The position numbers and the translations under genes were made by a program. This document shows, in pieces, positions 21,100 to 30,124 of a stretch of DNA of 64,000 nucleotides. Below the pieces are notes generated by a model, which saw only the letters and a list, made by a program, of their open reading frames with translations, did no database searches and was not told where the DNA came from. How positions within the stretch are numbered: position 1 is the first letter of the stretch; each line of letters starts with the position of its first letter. The DNA comes from Marinomonas piezotolerans (GTDB taxonomy: Bacteria; Pseudomonadota; Gammaproteobacteria; Pseudomonadales; Marinomonadaceae): NCBI RefSeq assembly GCF_003362755.1, contig NZ_QKRA01000001.1, positions 372,001-436,000 on the forward strand. Reading direction: 5' to 3'.

Positions 21100-21273
21100 C
21101 ATTAGCAGGTTATGGAAGCTATCAGAAAGCAGGTTACTTGTAGTGTTGGCGGGTCGCATAACAAAAATTAGCTGCTTGCTGCTCAGGCTAGGGTTCTAAC
21201 TCATGAGCAGTAATATGAAATGCAGGGCTCTGAATTCATTGCATGTCACTTTTAGTATTCGGAGGAGGTTTTA

Positions 21274-21675
21274 ATGCCTGATCAATTTGGCTCTTGTTTA
21301 TGCGGCGCTGTGTGTTTCGAGGTGAAAGGCGATTTTGAGAGTTTTTACTTGTGTCACTGTCGGCACTGCCAAAAAGATACAGGATCGGCACATGCGGCAA
21401 ACCTATTCTCACATTCTGCTACATTGGTCTGGAAGTCTGGAGCGGATGCAGTGACTTCCTTCACACTCCCAGACACTCGCCATACAAAAAGCTTTTGCAA
21501 ATTGTGTGGCTCAGCGCTACCAATTATTGAGTCTGAGGGGCTGCTCGTGGTGCCAGCCGGCTGTTTGGACACAGAAGTTTCATTGGCACCAACTGCTCAC
21601 ATTTTTGCCTCGAGCAAGGCTCTTTGGGAAGCAGAGATGGATGACGTACCTGAGTTCGACCTGCTACCTAAGTAA
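21274..21675 (+). CDS. GFA/CENP-V family zinc protein
   Basis: The 133-residue protein matches the GFA (glutathione-dependent formaldehyde-activating) family. The zinc cysteines are arranged as CLCGAV near the N terminus, CHCRHCQKDTGS, and FCKLCGSALP in the C-terminal half. Members bind one structural and one exchangeable zinc. Most have no proven enzyme activity, and the formaldehyde annotation of the family is doubtful. A very strong GGAGGAGG ribosome site stands just before the ATG. No aldehyde-oxidising gene is nearby, so nothing in the context points to formaldehyde. Confidence 0.88.
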   Translation: MPDQFGSCLCGAVCFEVKGDFESFYLCHCRHCQKDTGSAHAANLFSHSATLVWKSGADAVTSFTLPDTRHTKSFCKLCGSALPIIESEGLLVVPAGCLDTEVSLAPTAHIFASSKALWEAEMDDVPEFDLLPK

Positions 21676-21709
21676 AGAAAAGTCAGACTCGAAGTGAGGT
21701 TATTAAACC

Positions 21710-22585
21710 TTAATGATCTAACGCCATCTTAGCCATTTTCAGGGTGTTTTCGAATGAGGCACAACCTGCGATGAACAAACCATTGTGGCAGAACATCGCA
21801 TCATCTAAGCCTGTGATGTTTTGGAGGTCTTTATCCGAAAGGCCTGCCCAAGGTGCGGGAAGCTTTTTGCGGTCTTCAAAGGAGCCAAGTTCAATAGGTA
21901 CGGTCTGTACGCGCCATGCGCCAGTTTCCGACGGGTAGACTACAAATAACGCATCTTGAGATAAGTTGAGCACCGTGGTTTTCCAAGGCGTGTATTGCTC
22001 CAGAATAACCACTCTTGGATCTTCTGCTTTTCTTATGGCATCGGCGACCAAGCTTTTTGCATTCACACCACCGTTAGCAGCGGCGATGAATCGTGCTAAA
22101 ACCCGTGATGCGAAGGCAATGGCCTCGTCAAAACATGCGTCAAAATCGGGTTCCTCTTCCCAAGTTGGGTTAAACATAGAGATGGTTTGGCTAAGGCTAA
22201 CGCCAGTGATAGGGCCTTTTACATGACCACAATCGATGGCGTCGATGGCAGAAACTAAGTTTTTGTCTAACGAGTCTGCGACTTCTTGATTGCCTGCACA
22301 TATTTCTAGGCCGTATTTTTGCCACATCAGGCCAAAAGATGAAAATGGAATGCCGTTTCCGCGACTACCAGCGCCGCCTCGTTGATGATGATCAAAACGA
22401 CCTTGGTCTGCATCGTATACACCGCCTACATCGAGCACGATATCGGCCGTGGCGATTACGTTTAGATCACGTGTGCGTATGATTTTTGCGGACGGGAAAA
22501 GCTGTTTAAGTGCTGCGACCGCAAATACGTCGTCTGCGTGAAAGCTACCGTTGTGCGTCGCGATCACTGGAGTCTTTTCTATCAT
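21710..22585 (-). CDS. MYG1-family (UPF0160) metal-dependent hydrolase/exonuclease-like protein
   Basis: The 291-residue protein belongs to the MYG1/UPF0160 family, which has a DHH-phosphoesterase-like fold. Eukaryotic MYG1 is a 3'-5' RNA exonuclease, while bacterial members are uncharacterised. Metal-ligand motifs are THNGSFHADDVFAV, the DVGG turn and RFDHHQRGG. The start ATG 22585 is chosen because AAGG on the minus strand precedes it; a longer frame from 22618 lacks such a site. Downstream it converges with the GFA gene 35 bases away. Confidence 0.9.
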   Translation of the reverse strand: MIEKTPVIATHNGSFHADDVFAVAALKQLFPSAKIIRTRDLNVIATADIVLDVGGVYDADQGRFDHHQRGGAGSRGNGIPFSSFGLMWQKYGLEICAGNQEVADSLDKNLVSAIDAIDCGHVKGPITGVSLSQTISMFNPTWEEEPDFDACFDEAIAFASRVLARFIAAANGGVNAKSLVADAIRKAEDPRVVILEQYTPWKTTVLNLSQDALFVVYPSETGAWRVQTVPIELGSFEDRKKLPAPWAGLSDKDLQNITGLDDAMFCHNGLFIAGCASFENTLKMAKMALDH

Positions 22586-22812
22586 TCTACCTTCTCTTTT
22601 TTCTTGGTGTAACGTCACAGCACAGATGTACTTAGCGCCAGAATTCTACGGGTTTTTTGGGGTCGGTAACACCGTTCTTTTTCACAGAGTATTGGCGTGA
22701 GTGGTTTGGTAAGGTACGATGCGCCGGAAATGAAACACTAGCATGACCCCAGCGAAAGGGCTCTGCTTATCATCACCCCCCTAAATCGCACGTAATGAGA
22801 TGAGATTTACAA

Positions 22813-22965
22813 ATGACCAAATTTGATACAAGAGTTGAAGAGTTGATCGCTAAGCATCCTAATCTAACCAAAGATGAAGCGATCAAAATCGTTACCGAAA
22901 AAAATGAGCGTAAGAAACAAAAACGTAATGCAAGAGCCAATAAAGGCGGTGTGAGTAAAGATTAA
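22813..22965 (+). CDS. Small basic protein of 50 residues
   Basis: An intact small frame encodes a protein beginning MTKFDTRVEELIAKHPNL and ending in a lysine/arginine-rich tail that contains KKQKRNARANKGG. The first 30 residues have helix-like spacing (LTKDEAIKIVTEKNERK). The basic tail could bind nucleic acid or be a ribosome-associated segment, but no function is recognised. The ribosome site is weak (GAGATGAG about 15 bases upstream). Codon use looks like its neighbours, and the frame has no internal stop, so it is likely real. It stands alone between MYG1 and the diguanylate cyclase. Confidence 0.6.
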   Translation: MTKFDTRVEELIAKHPNLTKDEAIKIVTEKNERKKQKRNARANKGGVSKD

Positions 22966-23151
22966 CAGCTTAAGTTTGCAGAAGTTGGCTCTAGCACTTT
23001 ACTAGCGATATATAGGGCATGGGTAGGGCAGAATGATATCGCCTTCCCATAGCCAATAGAACCAAGTCTAAACTGTCTCAGATGATCCAGCATTCTATTA
23101 ACTCGGATCAAAAAAGACATTTTCATCGCAGCTTAGAGCCTAATAGAAGTT

Positions 23152-24744
23152 CTATGCTTGGATTTGATTCCTGCCTAGTTGTTTTGCACGATACATTTTT
23201 CGATCTATCTCAACCAAGACACTTTCTAAAGAATGCTCATTGGTAAATTCTGATAGGCCAAGACTAACTGTAACATTAATTTGCAAAGGAAAGTCATGTG
23301 TGTGGATGGCTGAGAATACCTTTTCGGCCATGTTCAGAGCCATATGTTTGTCTGTATTAGGGCAAACGATAACAAATTCTTCTCCTCCCCAGCGCCCTAA
23401 CGTGTCGGTATTGCGAATCGTAGCTTCGACGATCTGCGCAAGATGTATGAGCACCTGATCTCCCATTTCGTGGCCATGCGAGTCATTAACTCGTTTGAAG
23501 TGATCTATATCGAACATCAGTACGCTAAATGGTTGATGGGTACTTTGATAGCGACTGACTTCAGTTTGCAATACTTCCATCATTTTTCGACGATTGGCGA
23601 TTGATGTTAGCTGATCTGTATGGGAAATCGTGCTGAGCTGAGCGTTTTTGTCTTTTAATTCAATGTTCATTTGAACTAGCGCTTTTTCAGTAAGCTTCTC
23701 AATTGCTTCGGATATTTTACCTATTTCGTTATTTGGAAATACATATTTTCCTAGTTCATCTTTGCCTTCCGTAATTTCCTGCACTCTTTGCTGTAGCTTT
23801 CGCAAGGGCAAGATTAGGTGACTACTCAATATGTAACTCATTAACCAAGTGGTAAGAAGCGTTCCTATGACGATCATCAATACAGTCGCAATGATGGTAT
23901 CTATGATCGGGTGGCGAATATCAGCAAAATTAACTTCCGTGACGACTATCCACCCTAACTCATCAATGCGATTGAAGTGGGCTAATTTTTGTTGGTCTTC
24001 ATCATCATAGGAAAGGCTGCCTGACGTATTAATTGCTTTTGGTATATGAGAAATAATTTTTTTGTTAACCGTATCAGGAAGCGCTTCATCTGGGTGAATA
24101 AGGATCTTTCCTTCAGTATCCATGACGAAGTTGTAGATGGTAGGGTACTTTTCATCTTTAACGGCGAGCGCTTCGACTATGGCATCCATCCCTGCGTCTA
24201 TGGAAATAACGCCGATAACATTCATATTCGTATCTAATAGTGTTTTGCCAAAGGAAACTAACCATTCTTTTGAGTTAATGTCTTGATAAGGAACGCCATC
24301 AGATATGCGGGGAGAAGATTCTATTGCCGCTTGATACCAAGGACGAATAACAGCATTGTAGTCTGCAGGCGGCGTGTAATGGTTAATCAACAATGATCCA
24401 TCCTCGTACCCAGAAAAGATGTAATGGATGTTTGGGATGGTTTTTTGCAGTATCTCAAAGAGGCTCAGGATCTCTTCTTTTGTGCCTTGCTCTCGATAAT
24501 GGGTATGGTCAACTCCTGACTCAGGGCTGCCAGAGTACTTAACCGCTTTGCGAAGTGGTGCAACGTATCCTTCTATCAAAGCGGTGACGGACCTATTCTT
24601 GTTGCGAAGCACTGATTCAGCGTTGTCTATGCCTTGTGTATACAGAAGTGACGCAATGGAAACGCTGATGATAACAATGATTATGAAAGCTAAAGCGGTT
24701 GTGATGGAGAAAATTTGGTGGTGTAGCTTTGAAAACTTTTTCAT
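23152..24744 (-). CDS. Membrane diguanylate cyclase with Cache, HAMP and GGDEF domains
   Basis: The protein (530 residues from ATG 24744) has a membrane span at about 10-30 and a periplasmic Cache-type sensor to about residue 280. The sensor contains GYEDGSLLINHYTPPADYN and RPWYQAAIE, common in dCache amino-acid or amine sensors. A second span near 283-305 and a HAMP/helical linker follow. The C-terminal GGDEF domain has active site GGEEF and the usual NRRKMMEVL and FDIDHFKRVND motifs. It should make cyclic di-GMP in response to a periplasmic ligand. A Fur-like box stands 46 bases upstream. A TTG at 24759 could extend it by five residues. Confidence 0.92.
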   Translation of the reverse strand: MKKFSKLHHQIFSITTALAFIIIVIISVSIASLLYTQGIDNAESVLRNKNRSVTALIEGYVAPLRKAVKYSGSPESGVDHTHYREQGTKEEILSLFEILQKTIPNIHYIFSGYEDGSLLINHYTPPADYNAVIRPWYQAAIESSPRISDGVPYQDINSKEWLVSFGKTLLDTNMNVIGVISIDAGMDAIVEALAVKDEKYPTIYNFVMDTEGKILIHPDEALPDTVNKKIISHIPKAINTSGSLSYDDEDQQKLAHFNRIDELGWIVVTEVNFADIRHPIIDTIIATVLMIVIGTLLTTWLMSYILSSHLILPLRKLQQRVQEITEGKDELGKYVFPNNEIGKISEAIEKLTEKALVQMNIELKDKNAQLSTISHTDQLTSIANRRKMMEVLQTEVSRYQSTHQPFSVLMFDIDHFKRVNDSHGHEMGDQVLIHLAQIVEATIRNTDTLGRWGGEEFVIVCPNTDKHMALNMAEKVFSAIHTHDFPLQINVTVSLGLSEFTNEHSLESVLVEIDRKMYRAKQLGRNQIQA

Positions 24745-24789
24745 ACTAAATGAGATCAATTGTTATCGGCGTTGGATATAAAGTGCTAT

Positions 24790-24804
24790 TGAGAATAATT
24801 TTCA
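24790..24804 (-). promoter_or_regulatory. Candidate Fur box upstream of the diguanylate cyclase gene
   Basis: TGAGAATAATTTTCA is a 7-1-7 inverted repeat that matches the Fur model TGATAATNATTATCA at 12 of 14 defined positions. It is 46 bases before the cyclase start codon. GCTATTGA and TCAATAGC extend the dyad on both sides (24785-24809). Confidence 0.5.
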
Positions 24805-24809
24805 ATAGC

Positions 24810-25314
24810 AAACGTTCAATCTTTTCAAACCATGCTTAGAATGTCTACCTATATTTAGCGCGTAATATAGCGATTGCTAACAATCCCTCCTCAATCAGGA
24901 AATTCGCGGAAACGTCGCGAATCCTTGGCTGTAACTTTACAAAATTGCTTACGTACATTGAGTAACGTTAAGGCAAGTTGTCACATGCGGAAAAGAACAT
25001 TTTCAGAGCGTAGTAATATGTAACGTTTTATTAAAATCGGCCTAGATTTTTATGTTATCAATGCGGCCAGTGCTATGCTTTTTTCTAGGAAAGTACCGCG
25101 CCTGACGCATAAAAATGATTGTTTCTGTATACCTATGTTGATTGGGGTAGGTTAGAAAAAATCAAAATAATGAATGTAAGAAGTTTGTTGATCTCTAATT
25201 ATAAGATTCTTCATGCTTTATCGGCTGATTTTCCGATCATACTTCTATTGATTGTCTTAGGTGAATGGAAGTGTTAGCTAATTATTCGCTCTAGTTTGAA
25301 CTTCGGAGAAAAAT
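24810..25314. other. Intergenic region with one unexplained hairpin
   Basis: About 500 A/T-rich bases separate the divergent cyclase and solute-binding-protein genes. The only distinct structure seen is ATTCGCG (24902-24908) pairing with CGCGAAT (24916-24922) around a seven-base loop. No riboswitch consensus, repeat array or coding frame was recognised. A ribosome site TTCGGAG lies just before the 25315 start. Confidence 0.5.
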
Positions 25315-26886
25315 ATGTGTAGAACATTTTTTCGTAACACATTCCCATTGCTTATTTCTTTTTTGATGCTGTCTCTTTTGGGTTCGGCCAATGCTGCGCC
25401 TATCAAGGATTCTCATGTCAAAATATATATTTCAAGTCTTCCGTATCTTTACACATCTCATGCAGTAAACGGCTCTTTGTTGAGGCCTGCTAACAATGAG
25501 CGTGGGTGGGAATACTATATGGCAACATCTCACTCGAAAATTAGTGATACGGTTTATGAGTTTAAACTAAGAAAAGGCGTTAAGTTCCAAGACGGTACCG
25601 CGTTTAATGCGGATGCCGTAATGGAAAATATGAAATACTTTAAGAAAAAGCCATTTCTTTTTAGCAAAATTAATACAGTATATGATCGAACGGAGAAAAT
25701 CGACGACTATACCGTAAGATTTCATTTGAAGGAAAAGTATGGGACGTTTCTAAACGACGTTATTTGGATTCAATTTTATACTAAAAAATATCTCGAGAAA
25801 TTTGGTTGGAATGGAAAAGCGACATGCCCGAACCTTGCCGAAGCAGGACCATATGGGTTAGGTCCATATATTTTAAGTGAAGGGTATATCGAAGGAGATA
25901 GAAAAACAGACAAGGCGGTCTTTAAAGTCAATCCTTATTACTTTGATAAGGATTTAGCAAAAGTCGAGACATTCACTGTTTACACCAAGCTTGATCCTGA
26001 TCTTGCTTTATCTGATGTCGTTGATTCTGAAGGTTTCTTAGACATAATGCCGATCCCGTTTTCAGATGTAGACTTAGTTCGATCATCTCCATACGCTAAA
26101 TTGGTTACCGGCCCATCCACAGATAATATAGCCATTCATATTAATATGGTTAATGGTAATGAGAAATTGAAAGACAAAAATGTTCGTCTTGCTTTAAATC
26201 GGGCTATCGACCAGAGACAGCTACTAGACTACGCATTTTCCGGGTACGGCCAAATTAAACCAACATTAGCATCGCCTAACTTTCCTGGTGTTAAAGAGGC
26301 AGTGAAAAACTTAAAAGCCTATTCCGAAGTTGAGCCACCAAAAGAGATACGTCAGGAATTAAAAAGTATTTTACAGGGACTAGAACTTAAAGTACTAACA
26401 CAGGATAAGTTCATGTTTATTTGGCGCTCTATTGATCGAGACTTGCGCAAGGTGGGTGTAAAACTGGACTTTGAAATCGTCGATGAGACAACGATCTTTG
26501 GGCAAGTGTTATCTACCAATGGTGGTAAGAACACAAAAGCATGGGATCTGATTGTATGGGGGGATGATGATTGGTACTTCAATCACCCTTGGGCAGCAAC
26601 GTTTGTTTATCAGCCCAACAGTGTATGGAGCACTATGCCTGCCGACCCTCAAATGGGCAAATACATTGACGCAATGTTTAAGGAAGCGGCCAATACCCCA
26701 CAATTCACCGAAGTGATGACAAAAATGATTAATCATGTTTACAAAAATGCGTACATGCTTGTAGTGCCAGCGCCTGACAAGGTCGTTGCTGTGAATAAAA
26801 AAGTCTCGTATAGCCCTTTACCAATGGCGTCTTTGCCTTTGTGGGACATTGAAGTAAGCGCTGACCATTGGTCTGTAAGGCAATAA
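25315..26886 (+). CDS. Family-5 (NikA/DppA-like) periplasmic solute-binding protein
   Basis: The 523-residue protein has a Sec signal peptide (about residues 1-27, ending SANA) and the bacterial extracellular family-5 fold. This is recognisable by YEFKLRKGVKFQDGTAFNAD, VRFHLKEKYG, GLGPYIL and KNVRLALNRAIDQRQLL. Such proteins bind peptides, nickel chelates or opines for ABC importers. Here no permease or ATPase gene is adjacent. The next gene downstream is a chemoreceptor 56 bases away in the same direction, so the binding protein may serve chemotaxis rather than, or besides, transport. The ligand cannot be read from sequence. Resemblance to NikA is in overall layout only. Confidence 0.88.
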   Translation: MCRTFFRNTFPLLISFLMLSLLGSANAAPIKDSHVKIYISSLPYLYTSHAVNGSLLRPANNERGWEYYMATSHSKISDTVYEFKLRKGVKFQDGTAFNADAVMENMKYFKKKPFLFSKINTVYDRTEKIDDYTVRFHLKEKYGTFLNDVIWIQFYTKKYLEKFGWNGKATCPNLAEAGPYGLGPYILSEGYIEGDRKTDKAVFKVNPYYFDKDLAKVETFTVYTKLDPDLALSDVVDSEGFLDIMPIPFSDVDLVRSSPYAKLVTGPSTDNIAIHINMVNGNEKLKDKNVRLALNRAIDQRQLLDYAFSGYGQIKPTLASPNFPGVKEAVKNLKAYSEVEPPKEIRQELKSILQGLELKVLTQDKFMFIWRSIDRDLRKVGVKLDFEIVDETTIFGQVLSTNGGKNTKAWDLIVWGDDDWYFNHPWAATFVYQPNSVWSTMPADPQMGKYIDAMFKEAANTPQFTEVMTKMINHVYKNAYMLVVPAPDKVVAVNKKVSYSPLPMASLPLWDIEVSADHWSVRQ

Positions 26887-26942
26887 AAGAATGAGTAGAC
26901 ATTTGCTCAAGTATTAAAAAATTCATTTTTAGAGATGACAAT

Positions 26943-29039
26943 ATGAAAAGTAGATTAAAACTTAGAAGCCAGTTGTTGCTCATATTTTCTTTAATTGGGA
27001 TTCTTCCAGTAGCAATTGTTGCTTCTATAGCATTATTGAAATCGGGCTCAGCATTGAATGACTATGTTTTTAAAAACCTTGTCAGTTCAAGGGATATTAA
27101 GGCTAGTCAAATTGAAGGCTATCTTGAAAGTGCAGATAAAGATATCGCTATTCTATCCAATAGTAGAGATATACAAGAACTATTCCGTGCACTACAAGTT
27201 TATCAAGAGCTAGAAGAAGTCATAACTGAAAATGATGTGTTTGGTGTTAGTAATATTGACTATGAGGGAATTTGGGAAGAAAAAAGTGAAAACCTATTAA
27301 AGTATGTAGAGGTCCTTGGATATAGAGATTTATTACTACTTTCAGCTGATAAAGGCCACATTATATATAGTGTGAAAAAAGGACCCGAATTAGGTACAAA
27401 TGTTAAGGTAAATTTTGATGAAAAAAATCCAATTTCATCATTATGGAAAAAGGTATTAGATACGAAAGGTACTGCGTTTCAAGACTTTACACCATACGTC
27501 TATAGAGATAATAGCCCAAGATTTTTTATCGGTGCTCCAGTGCTTAATTTGCGTGGGGATGTGGTATCCGTCGTAGTATTAGAGCTATCTGGAGAGGTCA
27601 TTCAAGGCATTATGTCTCAGCGTTCGGGGCTCGGAGAAACAGGAGAAACGTACCTCGTGGGTAATGACAACTTAATGCGTTCTGATTCCTATCTGGATAG
27701 CGAACGATACTCTGTCGATGCCGCTTTCTTAAACCAAGATAACAAAGCAAGAAGCCTTGCGATTAACACTGCGCTAGCTGGTGAATCAGGATCGCGACTC
27801 ATGGACAATTATTTAGGACGCGAGGTGTTGTCTGCCTATGCTCCAATAGAGTTTAAAGGGACGACTTGGGCGATCATCGCTGAAAAATCTCGTGATGAAG
27901 CATTTGCCGCGGTGAGTGCGATAACATGGGTGATCATACTTTCTATCCTAGTAACCGCTGCCATTATTGTTGCTGTGGGCATTGTGCTAAGTCGATCTAT
28001 TACCAGTCCAATTCTAAAAATGACGGATATGGTTAATCAATTGGCGACCGGTAACGTTCGTAACAGAACGAATATTCAACGTTCTGATGAACTTGGTGAT
28101 ATGGCATCCTCGCTGGATCGTTTTGCAGAAGAGTTGGACACTGTTTTTGTGGGTAGCTTAGAAAGAATATCAGAAGGTGATTTAACGAGCAGTCTGAAAT
28201 CAAACGGTGAGCAAGACGTCATAACGAATGCTTTGATAAAAACAAATTCCGACCTGAAAAGTATTGTTACGGATATTACGGACTACACCAACAGCATTGT
28301 AGAGCAAAGCAACAAAGTGATGCTTTCCAGTGAAACAATACTTTCTAACACTGCAAGTTCTGAAGAGTCGATACAGTCGATTTCTGCGGCAATAGTTGAA
28401 GTCAATGAACAAGTTAAGATTACGGCGACGACTGCTAAACAGGCTGATGACCTTGGCCAAAAAGCAAAAGATTCAGCAACAATTGGTAGCGACCTTGTCG
28501 GCAAAACCGTGTCGGCTATGAATGATATCAGAGAGGCCAGTAGCAATATTTCTTCTATTCTTTCTGCAATAGAAGACATTGCAAATCAAACGAATTTGCT
28601 CGCCCTAAACGCAGCGATTGAGGCCGCTAGGGCTGGGGAATCGGGCAGAGGCTTTGCTGTCGTTGCAGATGAAGTTCGGGCCTTGGCTGCACAAAGTACG
28701 AAAGCGGCCAATGAGACAGCGAAGTTGATTGAAGTTGTCGTTGAGAAGACCCAATTAGGAGCAGAAGTGTCTGGAAATTCGTCTGAGAGCCTTAAAGAAA
28801 TCGTAGAGTCGATTGAAGAAGTTTGTGAATTGATGGGCAGTATAGCCGTCGCCTCTGATGAGCAGGCCCGAACCATTGACGATACGAGCAATAACCTTAA
28901 TCGTATTGCCGCTAAAAACGTCGAAACGACATCTGAAGCGAAAGAGGGTGCTGGAACCTCTCAACAATTAACAGAAATGTCGCATGGTCTTAAAGGTATT
29001 GTCGAGAAATTTGTAATTAGCTCAGACCGTCAGTTATAA
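26943..29039 (+). CDS. Methyl-accepting chemotaxis protein with periplasmic Cache domain
   Basis: The 698-residue receptor has a membrane span at about 13-33 and a large periplasmic dCache-like sensor (about 40-325) with [19 protein letters not shown] and [21 protein letters not shown] second span lies near 328-350, followed by a HAMP domain. The cytoplasmic coiled-coil signalling domain has its conserved tip in [20 protein letters not shown] and [15 protein letters not shown]. It should feed a CheA-CheW array. It lies in a probable operon with the lone solute-binding protein and ends at a strong terminator. Confidence 0.95.
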   Translation: MKSRLKLRSQLLLIFSLIGILPVAIVASIALLKSGSALNDYVFKNLVSSRDIKASQIEGYLESADKDIAILSNSRDIQELFRALQVYQELEEVITENDVFGVSNIDYEGIWEEKSENLLKYVEVLGYRDLLLLSADKGHIIYSVKKGPELGTNVKVNFDEKNPISSLWKKVLDTKGTAFQDFTPYVYRDNSPRFFIGAPVLNLRGDVVSVVVLELSGEVIQGIMSQRSGLGETGETYLVGNDNLMRSDSYLDSERYSVDAAFLNQDNKARSLAINTALAGESGSRLMDNYLGREVLSAYAPIEFKGTTWAIIAEKSRDEAFAAVSAITWVIILSILVTAAIIVAVGIVLSRSITSPILKMTDMVNQLATGNVRNRTNIQRSDELGDMASSLDRFAEELDTVFVGSLERISEGDLTSSLKSNGEQDVITNALIKTNSDLKSIVTDITDYTNSIVEQSNKVMLSSETILSNTASSEESIQSISAAIVEVNEQVKITATTAKQADDLGQKAKDSATIGSDLVGKTVSAMNDIREASSNISSILSAIEDIANQTNLLALNAAIEAARAGESGRGFAVVADEVRALAAQSTKAANETAKLIEVVVEKTQLGAEVSGNSSESLKEIVESIEEVCELMGSIAVASDEQARTIDDTSNNLNRIAAKNVETTSEAKEGAGTSQQLTEMSHGLKGIVEKFVISSDRQL

Positions 29040-29079
29040 ATCTGCTTTGACTAGTTAAGACAGCAGTTTGAGTGTGAAT

Positions 29080-29120
29080 AAAAGCCACTTCCCTAATCGA
29101 AGGGAAGTGGCTTTTTATTT
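29080..29120 (+). terminator. Strong intrinsic terminator of the solute-binding-protein/chemoreceptor unit
   Basis: AAAAGCCACTTCCCT (29080-29094) pairs perfectly over 15 bases with AGGGAAGTGGCTTTT (29101-29115) around AATCGA and runs into TTATTT. Confidence 0.95.
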
Positions 29121-29227
29121 TGATCAATTAAGTGGTTTTAGAAGTTTCAAATGGCAAGAAAATCGAAGTGAAGGAGGGTACTTTGTTTCATTCGAATTAG
29201 TTACATACAATAAGCAGAGAAATCAGT

Positions 29228-29851
29228 TTGCTGCGATGGGAGATTGCAAGAGTGCAACAGTATTTAGAGTCAACAGAGTACATAGATTGGAAGTCACCAG
29301 AAGTGTTGGCAAAGGCACAATCATTAGCTGTTGGTGCCGATAGTGACGAAGCGATTGCAGAGAAATGCTTTATTTTCGTCAGAGACGAAATCAAACATAG
29401 TTGGGATTACGAGTGTAACCCTGTGACATGTAAAGCATCCGACGTTCTAAGATACGGAACAGGGTATTGTTATGCTAAGAGTCACTTACTTGCAGCGCTG
29501 CTGCGCGCGAATGGCATCCCTGCGGGCCTTTGTTACCAGAGACTGACAATAAACCATGATAAGCCACCGTTTTGCTTGCATGGTCTCAATGCCGTCTATC
29601 TTAAGAATCATGGCTGGTACCGTCTCGATGCGAGAGGGAATAAAAAAGGCGTATCCGCAGATTTTTGTCCACCAGTTGAGCGTCTAGCGTTCCCTATCAT
29701 TGTAGATGGAGAGGCCGACTTGCCAGAAATATGGTCGGCTCCAATAATGCCTATTATTAGCGTACTGCAAGAGAAAAAGACTTATAAAGAAGTGGCAGAC
29801 AACCTGCCCGACATTCAATTGGCATTGATTGATAAAATTAGGGCTAGTTGA
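29228..29851 (+). CDS. Transglutaminase-like cysteine protease-fold protein
   Basis: The 207-residue protein has the transglutaminase-like triad order. Cys lies in GTGYCYAKSHLLAALLRANG, His in FCLHGLNAVYL, and Asp in WYRLDARGNKKG. FVRDEIKHSWDYE precedes them as in bacterial members that act as peptidases or amidases. No signal peptide is seen, so a cytoplasmic protein is likely. The frame opens with TTG 29228 and has a GTG at 29252 (VQQYLEST) as alternative; neither has a good ribosome site. Neighbours give no clue to a substrate. Confidence 0.85.
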   Translation: MLRWEIARVQQYLESTEYIDWKSPEVLAKAQSLAVGADSDEAIAEKCFIFVRDEIKHSWDYECNPVTCKASDVLRYGTGYCYAKSHLLAALLRANGIPAGLCYQRLTINHDKPPFCLHGLNAVYLKNHGWYRLDARGNKKGVSADFCPPVERLAFPIIVDGEADLPEIWSAPIMPIISVLQEKKTYKEVADNLPDIQLALIDKIRAS

Positions 29852-30124
29852 CGCGTTATGGGCGCAATGCGAAAACAATTCAGTATTGGTGTGTGCTTAG
29901 TTCTGATTGCTGAGCATGTAGCGTTTAAAAACTGGTATTTAAAGAAAAGGGCATCAAACAGTATTCCCATGTTCCGTTTGAGGTTTTGTTCATGGTTTGT
30001 ATGCTTTGATGAGCATATAAGGACTCGTTGCTGGATAACTGCTATCTTTTGTACTGCTTGCCAACTTACTTACTAAAGGGATATTGTCAGGTATTACGAA
30101 CGCCAGAGCGTGTATTTACAAGGA

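Noticed and set aside
20531..21273. Possible integron-type attC sites around the 104-residue gene
   Set aside because: Single small genes with gaps looked cassette-like, but no matching RYYYAAC and GTTRRRY core pair with complementary arms was found.
21100..21273. Search for an RNA gene or repeat after the DUF1801-like gene
   Set aside because: No stable stem, tRNA-like cloverleaf or repeat was visible in this gap.
29858..30076. Open frame of 72 codons between the transglutaminase-like and outer-membrane protein genes
   Set aside because: No ribosome site, no recognisable family, and unlikely residue composition (many Cys, Trp, Phe in odd places). The 270-base gap probably holds only the promoter of the next gene.
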